Shown: positions 1 through 13,100 of the stretch, in pieces
Layout: each line of letters opens with the position of its first letter
Position numbering within the stretch: position 1 is the first letter of the stretch
From: Eucalyptus grandis
Lineage: Eukaryota > Streptophyta > Magnoliopsida > Myrtales > Myrtaceae
DNA: 64,000 nt
Direction: 5' to 3'
NCBI RefSeq assembly: GCF_016545825.1
Contig: NC_052616.1
Location: 11,284,001-11,348,000, forward strand
Notes under the pieces: model-generated
Database searches by the model: none
The model's input: only the letters and a program-made list of their open reading frames with translations
What the model was told of the DNA's origin: nothing
Program-made: the position numbers and the translations under genes

Positions 1-226
1 CAAATAAGATGTTCTGTCACATCAATTAAACCTCGGCCACATTTGGTGGAGAGTGCTTTTGAAATAATCTCCTGTCCTTGGATGTGACGCGACTGGTACA
101 GATAACATAGGAACAACGTGACTGAGATGATTCCAATGCGCGTACCTGTCCCTGAAAACTTCAGTGTAGGCAGGTGAACCTGTCGAGCAAGAACCAACCT
201 CCTACCTCTCTGCCATATGAATCTTC
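1..226. other. Non-coding edge, nothing recognised
   Basis: I see no open frame, repeat or RNA signal here. It ends at the 5-bp target duplication of the LTR-type element that follows. Confidence 0.5.
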
Positions 227-231
227 ACAGC

Positions 232-3200
232 TGTCGCGACCAGATTTTCTCGGATTCCCCAACTAAAACTAGGTTAATGGATTACTAAGTCTTTAATCTT
301 AGCTCGGGCTCTTCCAAGCTCATACCAATTCGCGACTTAGATTTGAATTCTTAACATGCAAATAATTTTCAATCGGGATTCGCCACTAATATATTTTGGT
401 GGGTCGATTAAACCCAAGAAAGCGGAAATTTACTTTACTTATACGAACAGGAGATTCGTGAATTCGGGGACTTAGTTCTGTAGAATTTATCCTAGTGCCA
501 TTTCGGTACATTTTTATTTCATTTTCAAAAAAAAATGTTTGGCAATTGAATTGATTTTAATTTATCTTCATAACATATGAGGTGATCATACATGTGTGCA
601 TACCACCAATATAACATTCAAGAAAGCAATTAAATATTGCAAAACATACCTAGCAGAACAAAACATCTGCATTGTTAAATCGAAATTCATCGTAACCCTA
701 GATATGATTTCTAATTAAACACGCAATTTCAATTTTGTTTTCACTTTATTTAATGAAAATCATGCGATGCATGCTAATAATCTAATATGACATGGCAGCA
801 TGACCTAAACTATATGACATGAAGAAATGCAATAATTAAATGCAATCTAAATGACCTAATTCTAATGACATGTAATACGATGCAATGACATACAAAATTA
901 TTTAAACTAAGATAACATGCAGCATACCATTTAATACACGAGTTATATGTCTTGCGACATTTATTAAATGACTTAGTCTAATGACGAGGAAGTTCGAACC
1001 TAATAAAAACTAAATGACGTGCATTTGATATTTCTATTTAAAAATGCAAAAATGATCTAGCTAGATTAAAATTTTATCTAATTTAAACTAAGGATTAAGT
1101 CACATTAAATTCTAATTTAAACTAAGATATTATCTTAATCTAACATGTAATTGATCTAATATGCAATGACGTGCAGAGCATGCCCTAATTCTACATGACA
1201 TATGCATGATATTTTTTTATTTTTTTATTATTTATAAAATTCAAAATTTAAAATTGTCACGTAATTAAACATGCAACTAAAATCCTAAATTAATGCATTT
1301 TTTTTATATTTTTCGAACTAAAATCCCTATCCTAGCTATGCAAGATAACAAGAAATATTCTAAAACAAACTGAATCGTAATTCAAATATTTTTTAGATTT
1401 TTTAGAGGTTTTCAAAAAACAAGCGATTATCAACTAAACATTAAATCTAAACAAACAAGATATTCAATCAAATAAAGGATTAAAATAATTGAAAAAATAA
1501 CCTGTTGTCTCACATGTCAAATTAACGATTATCCTAATCTTAATTATCACGACAAAAGAGTTCAAAATAACTAAAAATCTTATCCGAATTCTTACGGATC
1601 AAATTAATAATTATATTGATCTAACAATTAAAGTACTATCAACAAATCCAAGAATTAATATAATTAAAAAAATGACCCGACATCTTACGGGTCAAATTAA
1701 TAATTACAATAATTTTAGGGAAAATCCTGCGGATAATGCCTACAATAAAGCAAAAATCAATTCCCAATATTCCAATCGGTACAATAATACCAAAACTAAC
1801 TAAAAATAAAGTAAAATAACATAAAATAAGAGAAATAAAAAAATGAACAACCTAAGGAAAATGGAGGGGGCAGCAAGTTCGTCGGCGCTGGCTGGAGGAT
1901 GACCGGCGTCGGAGCTCCGGCAAGGGCGGACCGGCACGCAGCGAGGGAAAAGCAGCAGCAGGAAAGGGCTAGTGTAGTGGCCTGCAATGGTGTTGCTGGG
2001 TCGGAGGACTGCTGCCGGAACGAGCAGAGAGCTGCCGTGGGAGCGTCGCTCGGAGGAGGGGCGTCAGACACCGGGTGAGTAGATCACGGACTGAGTGGTG
2101 CAGATCGGCGACGGTAAGGCGAAGCAAGGGCGTTCGGGTTGCGGCTGCTACGAGGTCTCAAATCCGTCGGCGTCGGGCTTCACGGACGGCGAGCGAAGTC
2201 GAGATATGCTGGACAATCACGGGCGAGTGGCAGAGCAGGGGAGGAGCGGCGTCGGCAGGGGAGTCACGGACGACTGGGCTGGCGTCGCGAGTTGCTCGCG
2301 AAGGAGGCGCGGCGAGGCTCGACGTCGTGGTGGCGCGGGTCGTCGGGGCTCGTAGATGGAGACCGGCGGCTACGTCGGCGCGGGGAAGGCGGAGGCGAGG
2401 CGGAGCTTCACGGGTCGTCGAGTTGGGCGACGAGCAGTGACCAGCGAGCAAGGGACGTCGGATCGCTGGATTTGCGCTGGGCGATCGTGGTGCGCTTCGG
2501 CTGGGGGCAGAACAGAAGCGGCGTCGCGGTGCAGCAAGGCAGTGGCTTCGTCGGACTGGCGGAGCTTCAGCGTCGGCGGGGTAGAGGTTCGGAGGTGGAG
2601 CGGCGGAAAGCTGGCGCGGGTCGCCGGCAAGGCAGGGCCGGCGGTGGCGAACGCCAGCAACGCTGCTGCTCGAAGGTCGGCGAGGGGCACACCGAAGAGG
2701 AGAAACAGTAGATTTTTTTTCCTTTTTTTTTCTGCTGTCCTCTCTCTCTTTTCGCACGTCCTCTCCCTTTTTTTTACTCTCTCTCACCTGTCTCTCTCAC
2801 GTCACTTCCCCTCTGTTTTCTCTTTTCCCTTTGACTTTTCTTCTTCCTTTTTTACGAAGAGAAAACCTAGAAGAAGCCTCCCTCGATTGAACTCCGTATG
2901 CATCCTTTTATAGACGAAACAAAATGTGATCTTTTTATTAATATTTCCATCTCACGAATATTGCTTATAACCTCTTGATCACAAAAATCCCTATCTCATG
3001 AATATTCACCCCGATTTCATCATCTATTGATAAAAATAAGATTACAATGCGTTTTTCTTAATTTTCAAAATCATCATAATATCGCATCATATCTTAATTT
3101 TTCACAAGATAATCAATTAAAAATAACAACGGGCTTGGATTAATTTTCTCCTTTCATGGGCCTAGCCCGGCCCTACCGAACTATAGCTCAAAAATATTAA

Positions 3201-3414
3201 TTCGAACCCATCCACCACCAATCCTAAAAATAAAAATAAAAATAAAATAAATAATAAAAAAATGCAAAACGTATAAATTAAAAATAAATGCACTTAAAAA
3301 AAATTATACACTATGCAATTGAATAAAAATACTTTTTCTTAGCGATTAAAAATTAATTCATAATTTTTATGCAATAAATGACTAAATGGGTTGCCCAAAA
3401 TTTAGGTGTCAACA
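232..3414 (-). mobile_element. LTR-type retroelement sequence, solo-LTR-like
   Basis: On the minus strand the block begins TGTTGACACCTAAATTTT (3414 downward) and ends GGTCGCGACA (at 232), the TG...CA form of plant LTRs. It is flanked by a perfect 5-bp direct repeat, acagc, at 227-231 and 3415-3419, which is the retroviral-integrase type of target duplication. The 3.18 kb between holds no gag, protease, reverse transcriptase or integrase frame. It has an AT-rich half and a GC-rich island (about 1860-2700). This fits a very long solo LTR or a non-autonomous derivative. A related copy in the same orientation lies at about 50904-53710, and the LTR start also resembles the tandem units at 6.4-9.6 kb. 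A Ty3/gypsy Tat-like origin is a guess. Confidence 0.75.
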
Positions 3415-3419
3415 ACAGC

Positions 3420-3539
3420 TCTTCTTCTTTTGCAGCGCATTGATTTCTGATGTTCTCTTTTGCAGCCTAAAAGGGGGCAAAGCTACCTTCTTCACCAAGT
3501 CGTCGATAGAGGGTGGCCAACAATGGCTGCTGGTCCCGA

Positions 3540-3580
<41 letters not shown>

Positions 3581-3790
3581 GCTAGTCTTGATTTGGCGCA
3601 GCAAGGTCTACATAAAGAGGACACGCGTTGAAACCTAATGAATGAGTGAGGAGAGGTGCACACTAAAGAAAGTCGGGTTCCGTCTAGAATCGGTCTAGAA
3701 CCAACATGGTTAGCTGGGTTTCGATTCAGCCCTTGTTCTAGCTTGGACCATCGTTCTCGCTCGGTAAAAATGAGATGCTTTTCCCGCGAA
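3420..3790. repeat. Duplicated block, partner at 57.94-58.26 kb
   Basis: The stretch from gcattgatttctgatgttct onward, including the (GA)n tract and the text after it, recurs with substitutions at about 57,940-58,260. In both places it is close to a BAHD copy, so it moved as part of the same local duplication. No coding content is supported. Confidence 0.7.
3539..3580. repeat. (GA)n microsatellite
   Basis: A GA dinucleotide run with one T interruption. The partner block at 58 kb has a GA run at the same place. Confidence 0.95.
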
Positions 3791-3999
3791 TTGACTCTAT
3801 GATGCAGTCCTAAAAGAACAGAAAAATGGAAAACAGAGATTAAATGCCTCGTCAGCTTGCTGATGGCTGACGTAGAAATGCCACGTTGCATGACGTTGGA
3901 TGGAAGGTTAATAAAAAATAGATTTGGAACTTGAGTAAAAATTGGGAGTTTTTCTTGAGATAAAAAGAAGAAGTTATAAGTAAAATTAGAACTAAACTT

Positions 4000-4795
4000 A
4001 AAGTTTGAGTCTTTATCAAAGTTTTAAACTTTTGCATTTGTGCCAATTGAGCCCATTAATCAATTTTAGCTAAAAATCGCTAGCATAAACTTTAGCTGTC
4101 TCACTTGGCACAATTGGCCCTGACATGGTCAGTTTCTATAATTTGCTATTATACTTTTATTATATTTTCCTTTTTTTAATCTTTTTTTCCTCTTTCTTTG
4201 CTGAATGCTAAGCCTTGGCAATGGTCAAGGATGGGCCATAGGCAATGACTAGTGATGGTCGGCTTCGCCAACTTCGGGTGAGGCTCGATCTTGCCAGGTC
4301 TTGTGATGTGAGACTTGCCTAAGGCTGGCAAGATCACCTCTTACCAAATCCCAACAAGGTCGGCCCTTGCTTGCCTCTGGCGAGACTTGTCCACGCTTGA
4401 GGTTGGCATGGTTGCCCCTTGCTAATCCTAGTGGTGTTGACCTCCCCTAAGCCCCTAAGGGCATCCCTCACTAGTCATCATCTTTGGCTTGCCGCTAGCC
4501 ATCATTAAAGCCTGGCGATTGGTGGAGAAAGGATGAAAAAGAAAGAAAAGAACAAAAGAACAATACATAAAAAATTTGAAAAATAATAATAAATTACAAA
4601 ATTGTCAACGCATCGATCATACCGGATAAAATGCTCAATATTCATGTAAGCGATTTCAGATCAATATTTGCTTGATGGACTTAATTAGTATAAAGAAAAA
4701 AGGTTTATGACTAAGTTAGTTCAATTAAATGATTTAGGACTGAGTTCAAATCAATATAATAGGTTTATAATTTTTTGGCATTTTCTCAATTATAT
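4000..4795. mobile_element. Non-autonomous TIR element, family 1 (Mutator-like?)
   Basis: The left part carries the family phrase 'tttgtgccaattgagcc'. Then come a pyrimidine-rich tract (~4160-4200), a GC-rich core with repeated ggcgaggctc-type words (4220-4530), a purine-rich tract (4530-4575), and a right part ending in ggcattttctca. Read in reverse, that end resembles the GGGAAAATG-type terminus of this family. The same element lies upstream of BAHD copy 2 (about 54,100-54,715), so it was present before the duplication. The left end is not resolved, and no transposase is present. Confidence 0.55.
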
Positions 4796-4925
4796 TTCGA
4801 AAAAAAAAAACTCCATGTGTTAAACGGGTTCGAAATTAAAAAAAAAACATTTAAAGTAAAAGTTTCACTAAATTCCTAGGTCCATATTAAGTCCAACAAA
4901 ATCCAACTTCTCCTTTGTTTCCCAC

Positions 4926-4933
4926 TATATAAA
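4926..4933 (+). promoter_or_regulatory. TATA box of BAHD copy 1
   Basis: TATATAAA lies 51 bases before the ATG at 4984, a normal plant spacing. The corresponding site of copy 2 reads catagata and has lost the motif. Confidence 0.7.
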
Positions 4934-4983
4934 CCACGAACGATTCCCAAGTTTTCTAAATCGTTCAATCCGCCATCATAAAA

Positions 4984-6475
4984 ATGGCTTCACTGCCACC
5001 TTCTTCTCCGGCACTACTATCTGTGAACCGCCAGAAGCCAGAGCTGATCTCCCCGTCGCAGGTGACGCCACGCGAGCTCAAGCCCCTCTCGGATCTGGAC
5101 GACCAGGAGGGGCTTCGCTTTCAGATTCCCTTCCTTTTCTTCTATCCCAACAGCCCCCCAATAAGAGGCCGAGAAGACCCGGCGAGAGTCGTCAAGGAAG
5201 CGCTCGGGAAGGCGCTCGTGTACTACTACCCGTTGGCCGGGCGTATCCAGGAAGGGCCGAACCGCAAGCTCGCAGTGGACTGCACCGGCGAGGGATCCTG
5301 TTCGTCGAGGCCGACGCCGACGTCAGCCTCGAGGAGCTCGGTGACTCCATGAGGCCGCCGTGCGGCTTCGTGGACGAGGTGTTGTGCGATGAGGCCGCGT
5401 CCGGCGGCATCATTGGGTGCCCTCTGTTGTTGGTTCAGGTTATCAACTGCAATGACATAGAGAAATGCCCTCCTGCTCTGAATAATCAACCTGCTGTAAC
5501 TTCTGTGGTTTCTTACTGAGTTCCTTCCGAATTGTAGGTGACCCGTTTGAAATGCGGGGGCTTCATCCTCGGAATCCGGCTCAATCATGCCATTAGCGAT
5601 TCTCTCGGCCTCAGACAATTCCTGAAGGCGGCCGCAGAACTCGCAAGAGGCGCACACGTGCCGTCTTGGCTACCTGTTTGGCAAAGAGAAATCCTCTGCG
5701 CTCGAGACCCGCCACGAGCGACGTGCAGGCACCCTGAGTTCGAGGATGCGGTCGACGACGCCAGAAGCGCTGCCGTGACCTTGGACGCCAAGAACCTGGT
5801 ACACAGATCCTTCTTTTTCGGCCCGCGAGAAGTGGCGTCAATCAAGAAAGGCCTCCCTCACCACCTGGTCTCGAGATCCTCCACCTACGAGTTACTTACG
5901 GCATGCCTGTGGAAGTGCCGCACCATCGCCCTCGAGATCGAGCCGGACGATGCCGTCCGCCTAACGTCCATGATTAATGCGCGAGGCAAGCAAGGCCTCG
6001 GTGTGCCTCGTGGTTATTACGGGAACACATCGGTGTATGCAACGGTGCTTTCGAAGGCGGGTCATCTGTGCAACAGTCCGCTGGGATACGCGGTTGAGTT
6101 AGTGAAGAAAGCGAAAGAAATGGTGAGCGAAGAATATGTGAGGTCCTCCATTGACGTCTTAGTCCTTAAGGGACGGCCGAAGTACACGACCGTTTGGAAC
6201 TACCTGGTGGCCGACGCAACCAAGGTCGGGTTCGAAGAGGCCGACTTCGGGTGGGGGAAGCCGGCTTATGGCGGGGTTGCAGGCGCACTTCCATTGATAA
6301 GCTTTTACGTGAAGTACAGAACGAGGAAGGGGAGGAAGGAATTGTGGTGCCGATAATGTTGCCGGAGAGAGCAATGCGAAGGTTTCAAGAAGAGCTTGCA
6401 AAGATGACGGATGAAGGGAGGGAGGGTAATGATCGTTATGGCGTAGATTCAACTACAATTAGATCGAATCTCTAG
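4984..6475 (+). pseudogene. BAHD acyltransferase copy 1, two frameshifts
   Basis: Related to benzyl alcohol O-benzoyltransferase / HSR201-type BAHD enzymes, which are cytosolic and move an acyl group from acyl-CoA to an alcohol. Exon 1 is 4984-5438, the intron 5439-5537 (gt...ag, 99 nt, phase 0) and exon 2 5538-6475. The catalytic HxxxD motif is present as HAISD (about residue 169 once frames are joined), and the structural motif DFGWG at about residue 387. Overall length fits the family (about 430-465). Two single-base losses break the frame: in the G run at 5291-5294 (copies 2 and 3 have one more G) and in the A run near 6320, after which the expected C-terminal frame (EEGIVVPIML) continues shifted. 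All else is well preserved, so the gene may be functional with assembly errors, or a recent pseudogene. The last residues read into a tandem LTR-like unit. The true substrate cannot be told from sequence. Confidence 0.85.
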
Positions 6476-9400
6476 AAGGATAATTAATCATAGATTCTCT
6501 AAAGTTTCTCAGTCCTATAGGACAATGCTTGAATTATTGAATGGAGCATCTTTCTTTGAATTTATCTTCTAATTATGGACTTGATAGTAAACCGATCAGA
6601 TGATCGATGTGTTCTTTTTCATTTCAATGACTATTAAGGTCTCGAGAGTCTTATAGCGACTCAAGAAATGTCGAATTTACTGTTTCTCCTGAAAGCAAAA
6701 TAAAGAGATGGTAATGAATGGTAACAGGTGATGTCTCCAATTTTAGGTTTTTTCCTTTTTTCAAGTTTAGTAGTCGCAAAATCCGTTGGAATTGCTTGGG
6801 GGTTAGGGTAATTTGATAATCTTAGCTTCCACGAAGATGGGGAGTGAAAAGGTCATGGGAATCACATACCAGGATGCGACTGGACACGCTTTTTATTTTT
6901 TGATTTTTTTTATTCCTTACAATGGCGACTTAACCACACAACGAGGAATGGTACGAGGATACCATCCGAGGGGACCGCGCTGTTGTGGAGTACGTTCCCC
7001 TGGAATTTTGAGGTGGCCCCATTCTTCATAATGCAATGGATCATTTAATGCGTTTTTAGTTTATAGAAGGCAATGCCTCATTTTTGACACAAGATACTTA
7101 TTTAATCGAATAGAATTATTTTGTACATGGTCTGTTTGAACGTTTTCAAAAGACTTGTCGCTTTTGTAAGAATTACTATAGGAGCCATGATCCTTTACTC
7201 TGGCAACATTTAGGATTTCTCAAATAATATGATATCTCACACCGAATAAATCCTTAACCACAATGAATCATTTAACATGTTTTTAGTTTATGGAAGGCGA
7301 TGTTTAGTTATGATGGATAATAGTATTTATTTGTTGATACCTAAATTTTAACGACTCCATATAATCGTTCATTACATAAAAAAATTAGGAATCGACCATG
7401 ATTCTTAAACAAATATATTAGCTAAATTGCATATAAATATCAGGAGTATTATCATTAAGTGGTAATAAGCCCACATAAATTGTATTATATTTCATGTGCG
7501 TATTAAAATGTGTTTCAATGAACACAAATGAGAACATTATAATTCATGTTGGCTTCGAATTAACACATACCATGTGGTGTGTTGAGTTCAGATTTGCCTT
7601 GATGAATTCTCATTGCATTCGAGTTATGCTCTCGTACCGTGTTAGGAATTGTTGGGCTCCTAAAGCCTCGTTCAAAAGTAGGAGAGAATATAAAAGATTA
7701 TTATGGCGTGGATTTAAGAGCAATTAGATCTCATCTCTAGAAGGAGAATTAACCATAGATTCTCTAAAGTTTCTCAATCACATAGGATAATGCTTGAATT
7801 ATTGAAAGGAGCGTCTTTCTTTGAATTTGTTTTCTAATTATGGACTTGATAGTAAATCAATCAGAGAATGATGTGCGTTCCTTTTTGTTTGGGTGATTAG
7901 AACTCGAGAGCCCTAGCGGCTTAAGAAATGCTCAGTTTGCTATTTCTCATGGAGAGAAGAAATAAAGAGATGGCAATGGATTATATCAATCGACATAATC
8001 AATTTTCAAGTTTAGTAGGCAGAAAACCTATAGAAATTGCCCGGGGGTTATCAGTAACCTGATATGTAGATATATAATAGAATCTAGCTCCAAGGAGCTC
8101 ATTGGATTGAAATGTACGACGAAGATGGGGAGTGGAAAAGTCATGAGAACCACATATTGGGACCCGACTCGTTAAACAAGTTTTTCTTTTATTCCTTGCG
8201 ATGGCGACTTAACAGCACAATGAGCCACGAATGGTACGAGGATACTTTAACCAGGGGCCCAAACTGTTGTAGAGCGCGTTCCCCTTGGAATTTCGGTTGG
8301 CCCCATTCTTAAAACACAGGTTAGTTTATTGAAAGGCGACATCCTCGTACCAGGGGACCAAACTGTTGTGGAGTGCGTTTCCCTTGGAATTTCGGTTGGC
8401 CCCATTCTTAAAATACAAGAAAAACATTTGACACGTTTTTAGTTTATTGAAGGCCACGTTTAATTACCGGACGATACCATTTATTTATTGACATATAAAT
8501 TTTCGCGACCACATTCATACATAAGAAAATTAGGAATTAATCATGACCTATAAACAAAAATATTAATTAAATTGCATATGGATATTAGGATAATTATCAT
8601 CTAGTAGTAATATGCCCACATTTATTGCATTATATTTCGCATGTCAAAAAAGAAAAATTGTTGTAATATGATCACAAACCATGTTTCAGTGAACATGGAT
8701 GAAAACAATATAATTCGCGTTGGTTCCAAATCAATTCATATCATGCGGTGTGTTGAGTGCTTATTTGTGTCAATGGATTTGCATTACTTTCGAGTCGTAT
8801 TGTCGTTTTGTGTTGAGAATAGTCGGGTCCCTAAAGCATCGTTCGGGAGTAGGGGAGCATACCAATCGACAGAAAAATCCGTAAACCATTAGAACGTCTC
8901 AATTTCTTCTCTTTTTTCTCTCTACCGTAACACGGGCTCTCTAAAGTTTCTCAAATCAGGTATGAGAATGCTTGAATTATTAAATGAAGTGTCTTTCTTT
9001 GGAATTGGTAATGTTCGAGTCTCTCTAAATAAAGCTATGGACTTGATAGCAAATTGATTAGACAACGTTATGCATTCTCTTTCGTTTGAGTCTGTAAGAA
9101 GGGTACAAGGAAATCGTACTGGAGAGTGCGTCCCCCTTGAATTTTCAGGGGTCACATCATTTCCATACAATGGATCATTTAACATGTTTTTTCGTTTATT
9201 GAAGGCAATGTTTGGTTATGCTAGGATGACGATGTTGATTTATTAACATTTAAATTTTAGTGATCTAAATTAGTTATTTATTGTATAAAAAATTAGAGAT
9301 TGATGACGACCTCAAAACAAAGATATTAGTTAAATTACATATAGATATAAGGAGTATTGTCATTTAGAAGTAATAAGCCCACATGAATTGCATTATATTT

Positions 9401-9560
9401 CGCATGCGTTGCAAAAAAGAAAAAATGTTGTGATGTGCTTACAAACTCCCGGGCTATGTCCTTCTCCTCCCTTCGACTCCATTGGTCATTGGTAATCACA
9501 ATAGAAGCATAATCATGGAATAAATGTGACTCGTTATTAGAACGTCTTGATTTCTTCTCT
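6428..9560. repeat. Three tandem ~1.2-kb LTR-like units
   Basis: Landmarks recur in order. 'tctctaaagtttctca' is near 6494, 7760 and 8938; 'tatggacttgatag' near 6573, 7841 and 9042; an LTR-start-like tgttgatacctaaatttt near 7333, with decayed forms near 8475 and 9240; and 'atggcgactta' near 6922 and 8201. Unit 1 begins inside the BAHD copy 1 3' end, and unit 3 is shortened. The LTR-like start resembles the element at 232-3414. No protein-coding domain is seen. This is best read as tandem amplification of LTR-derived sequence. Confidence 0.75.
8251..8412. repeat. Local direct duplication inside LTR-like unit 2
   Basis: A stretch running from accaggggcccaaactgttg to ggccccattcttaaaa is repeated about 90 bases later with a few substitutions. 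The source word is present once in unit 1 (near 6970-7025). Confidence 0.7.
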
Positions 9561-9967
9561 TTTCTCTCTCTACTGTAGCACAGGCTTAGTCAAGCGCATA
9601 TCGCTATCGTCATTTACTCTCTTGCATCACCTGCATTGCCGACAACGCCTCTTCTCTTAGTAATCTTCACAAGATGTCAATCGCTGTGAGCCACTTCATT
9701 TCTGTATGTCTCAATGACAACGGGGATATTGTTTCCCTTTAGTCAAGTTCTCTCACTGTCGGCGTAGCTTGTTGATAATAGAGAAAAGAGAGAGAGAGAA
9801 AGGGGCCCTTGGGGGTAGGTATATGCATACGCCATGTTAGCAATTTTCAACTATAATGAGACAATAATTGAAGTAGTGTATACGTATATGCCATATCAAC
9901 AATTTATGACAATAATCTCTCTCTCCATCTACTTGGATATGGATGCCTCCTCGAAAGCATTCACCAT
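9561..9967. other. Non-coding spacer
   Basis: No frame or RNA is recognised. It contains a short GA run near 9785-9800. Confidence 0.4.
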
Positions 9968-10112
9968 GGGAAAATTGTCTAAAAAGTCGTAAACCTTTTA
10001 ATTTTGTCAGTTAAATCTTAACTATTTTCATGATTTGGCAATTCAATTTATTAGATAAATTTTGACTGGAAAATACTGATGTAAGCGTCAACCATCTTAC
10101 ATGGCAGCCAAC
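9968..10112. mobile_element. Left part of a family-1 TIR element split by the LINE
   Basis: It starts gggaaaattgtctaaaaag, the family-1 terminus type, and runs to 'acatggcagccaac'. The right part resumes at about 16,142 after the LINE, with gctaacgttaacgtgg and a pyrimidine tract. Together they make an element of roughly 460 bp. Confidence 0.6.
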
Positions 10113-10156
10113 ATTTTTTTTTTTTTTTGGTCGAAGTGAAAACGCTTTGATTGATA

Positions 10157-13100
10157 CTAAGTAGGTGGAATACAAGTAGTAGGAAAATCAACACATAATA
10201 TAAGAAAGAGTTCGTGCGGGGGATTAATAACCCAATTACCTGGCAAGGAACCGGAATGGTGTGATTTTGCGATCCAGTCTGCGGCTCGGTTGGACTCACG
10301 GGGTTCAAATAGCAAGACGACATCCTTCATTTGGCCCAATAGCTGCCGGCGAGTCCAGACAAAGGGCCGCGAGGCCCATGGAATTTCTATGCGGCCCAGA
10401 ATCGACTGAACAGCAAGGAAGTAGTCGCTGGATACAGAGAAAGTGGCTTCAATTCGTGCGGTTGGAAGTGTTTCTGACAGATCAGTTTTCTTCTCCTTCA
10501 ACCACTCGAGCGAACGCCGGATAGCTAGGGTTTCGGCCATGTGAGCTGATTGAGCTCGGATTTTCTGCACAAAACCAGCGGTACACACCCCATCAGCTCC
10601 TCTATAGATGCCGGCTATGGATCCCTCCGATCTGCTCTCCTACCATGAACAGTCCACGTTAATCTTCCACGCGCCCGGATCTGGAGGTACCCATGAGTGT
10701 CGTTCCGAGGTAGTCGCTGTCCTTTGTGGTTGCCACTTCTCGAATAGTTGCTGAGCTAGGCGAGCTTCACTGATTATCTTGTTTTGTTCTATTTTCCGGC
10801 CTTGAAAGATCAGGCCGTTTCGTGCTTTCCATATGTAACATAAGGTGGTCCCGAAGGTCGCCTTTTGACTTACTGAGTTGCCGAAGAAGAGGTAGTTGCA
10901 TACCCACTGATCTGTTCTTATAACTGATGTCGGGGAGATGCTGATTTGATCACTGAAATTCAGCCATATTGCATTTGTCCACTGGCATAGGATAAATAGG
11001 TGCTCGGAGGACTCCGGATGCTCGCGACAGAGAGGGCAAGTAGGCTCAGGTAAGATTTTCCTCCGGCACAGGTTGAGTCTCGTAGGGAGGCCTTCGGTAC
11101 ATAAGCTCCACATGAAGTGCCGGATTCTGGGATTAGTATGTAAGTGCCATATTTCCTTCCATAGTCGGTTGGGGACTTGAAAAGATGATGATGCCTGATT
11201 CTTTGTGTTTGTTTTGGTTGTTGCTCATAGTCTGTGGTACCCATGTTTGATTTGATAGTTCCCCGAGTGATGCCCTGTCCATATTAAGTAGTTAGGTTTG
11301 GTGTTTGTGTTGAGTGTTGTTTGCTGGATCTCCTCTAAGATGTTACTGTCAAAAAGCTCATTAATGAGTTGATTCTTCCATGTACGCGAGTGTGGATCAA
11401 TAATATCTGCAACTAGCTTGGGGTCATTTTGATTCGCCAATCCTCCAATTTTGCCTGACATGAGCCAACGATCTTCTCTTAAGTTTATAGATTTGCCATC
11501 TCCAACCTCCTATTTCAGATCAGGTTCTAGAGCATCTCGGCCAAGTAGGAGGCTCTGCCAACCCCATGATGGTCTGGCGCCCTTAGTAGCAGTCCATAGG
11601 CTACCATTAGGGAAGTAGAGTCCTTTAAAAATTTTGCTCCATGAGGCTTCTGGAGTTTGATGGAGTCTCCAGGCTTGTTTCCCCAGCATTGCCTTGTTAA
11701 ATTCCACTAAATCTCTAAATCCCAATCCACCTTGGTCCTTTCTCCTCTTTAAGACATCCCAACTCTTCCAATGAATACCTCTATGTACTGCATTCTTCCT
11801 CCACCAAAATTCTGAAATTTTCCTTTCAATCGCTCGACAAATGGATAGGGGTATTTTGAATATGTTCATGGCATATTGGGGAAGAGCCTGAACAACCATT
11901 TTTATTTTATTTATTTATTATTTTTTTTTGGTGACCCAGGGAACCTTCGTGCGTCGCTTCGCAAAGGGAGAGTAAACCCCGGAGTGGGTAGGGCCCCCAC
12001 CGCCGGCCCATCCACAGTAAGTCGCGCGTTGAGCATTGAAGCACTGCGGACGCGAAGTCTCGAACTCTTCCCCTTGGTGTGGAGGGTACCAAGCCTTAAC
12101 CGTGCGGCCACCGCGGGCGGTGGTAACAACCATTTTTATTAGTACTTCTTTCCCCGCCTTCGAAATTAACTGCTCCTTCCAGCCCTCCAATTTTCTGTCC
12201 ACCAGTGCCATGATCCAATTGAACATATGTTTTTTGTCAGACCCCAATCGGATGGTATCCCCAAGTATTTTCCAGTTTTTTCTAAGATAGGAACCCTCAA
12301 TTCAGATGCTATGTTTCTTTTTAAAACCTGTGGACAACTTTCCCCAAAGACCACCCCAGATTTGTTATGATTAACTGACTGGCCCGTCGCAAAGCAATAG
12401 CAATTCAGTAAGTTGGCAAGATTCTGAGCTTCTCTAAGTGTTCCATCCAGAAAGAAAATAGCATCATCTGCGAAAAATAAGTGGGAGAGAGTGGGGTAAT
12501 GAGGGTTTAGTTTGATACCTTTTAGGCTACCATCACTAATAGCATTTTGCACCATATGGGAGAGGACATTGGCCAAAAGTATGAACAGATAAGGTGAGAG
12601 CGGATCGCCTTGTCGTATACCTCTGGATGGAATAAAGGTTTCCCCTGCTTCACCATTGATTAAAATTCGAAATTGGGCTGAGGATATGCAAAATCTGATT
12701 AGCTGCACCCATCTATCACTGAAACCCATCTTCTTCATGCAATCACATAGAAAGTCCCACTCTACTCTATCGTACGCTTTCTGCATATCTAGTTTCAGCA
12801 CAGCCTGGAATTTTCTTCGCCTTTTTCGAACTCGTAGCTAATGGATGACTTCTTGGACTATGAAAATATTATCTTGTATCTGTCGATTGCTAACAAAGGC
12901 GCTTTGTTCAGGAGAAATAATAAGATGGAGCCAAGGTTTGAGCCGATTCGCCATGACTTTTGTGATAACTTTATAGCTGAAATTACACAAACTAATGGGC
13001 CTGAATTCTTATATGCTTTAAGGGTTTGCCACCTTGGGGATGAGTGTAATATGGGTTAAGTTTAGTTCTGGATCAAAGGTTCCTTCTCTGAAAAAGGAAT

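Noticed and set aside
1796..2913. Several overlapping frames of 90-210 codons on both strands
   Set aside because: They coincide with a GC-rich island inside an LTR-type element, overlap each other on both strands, and have Arg/Ala/Ser-rich low-complexity translations.
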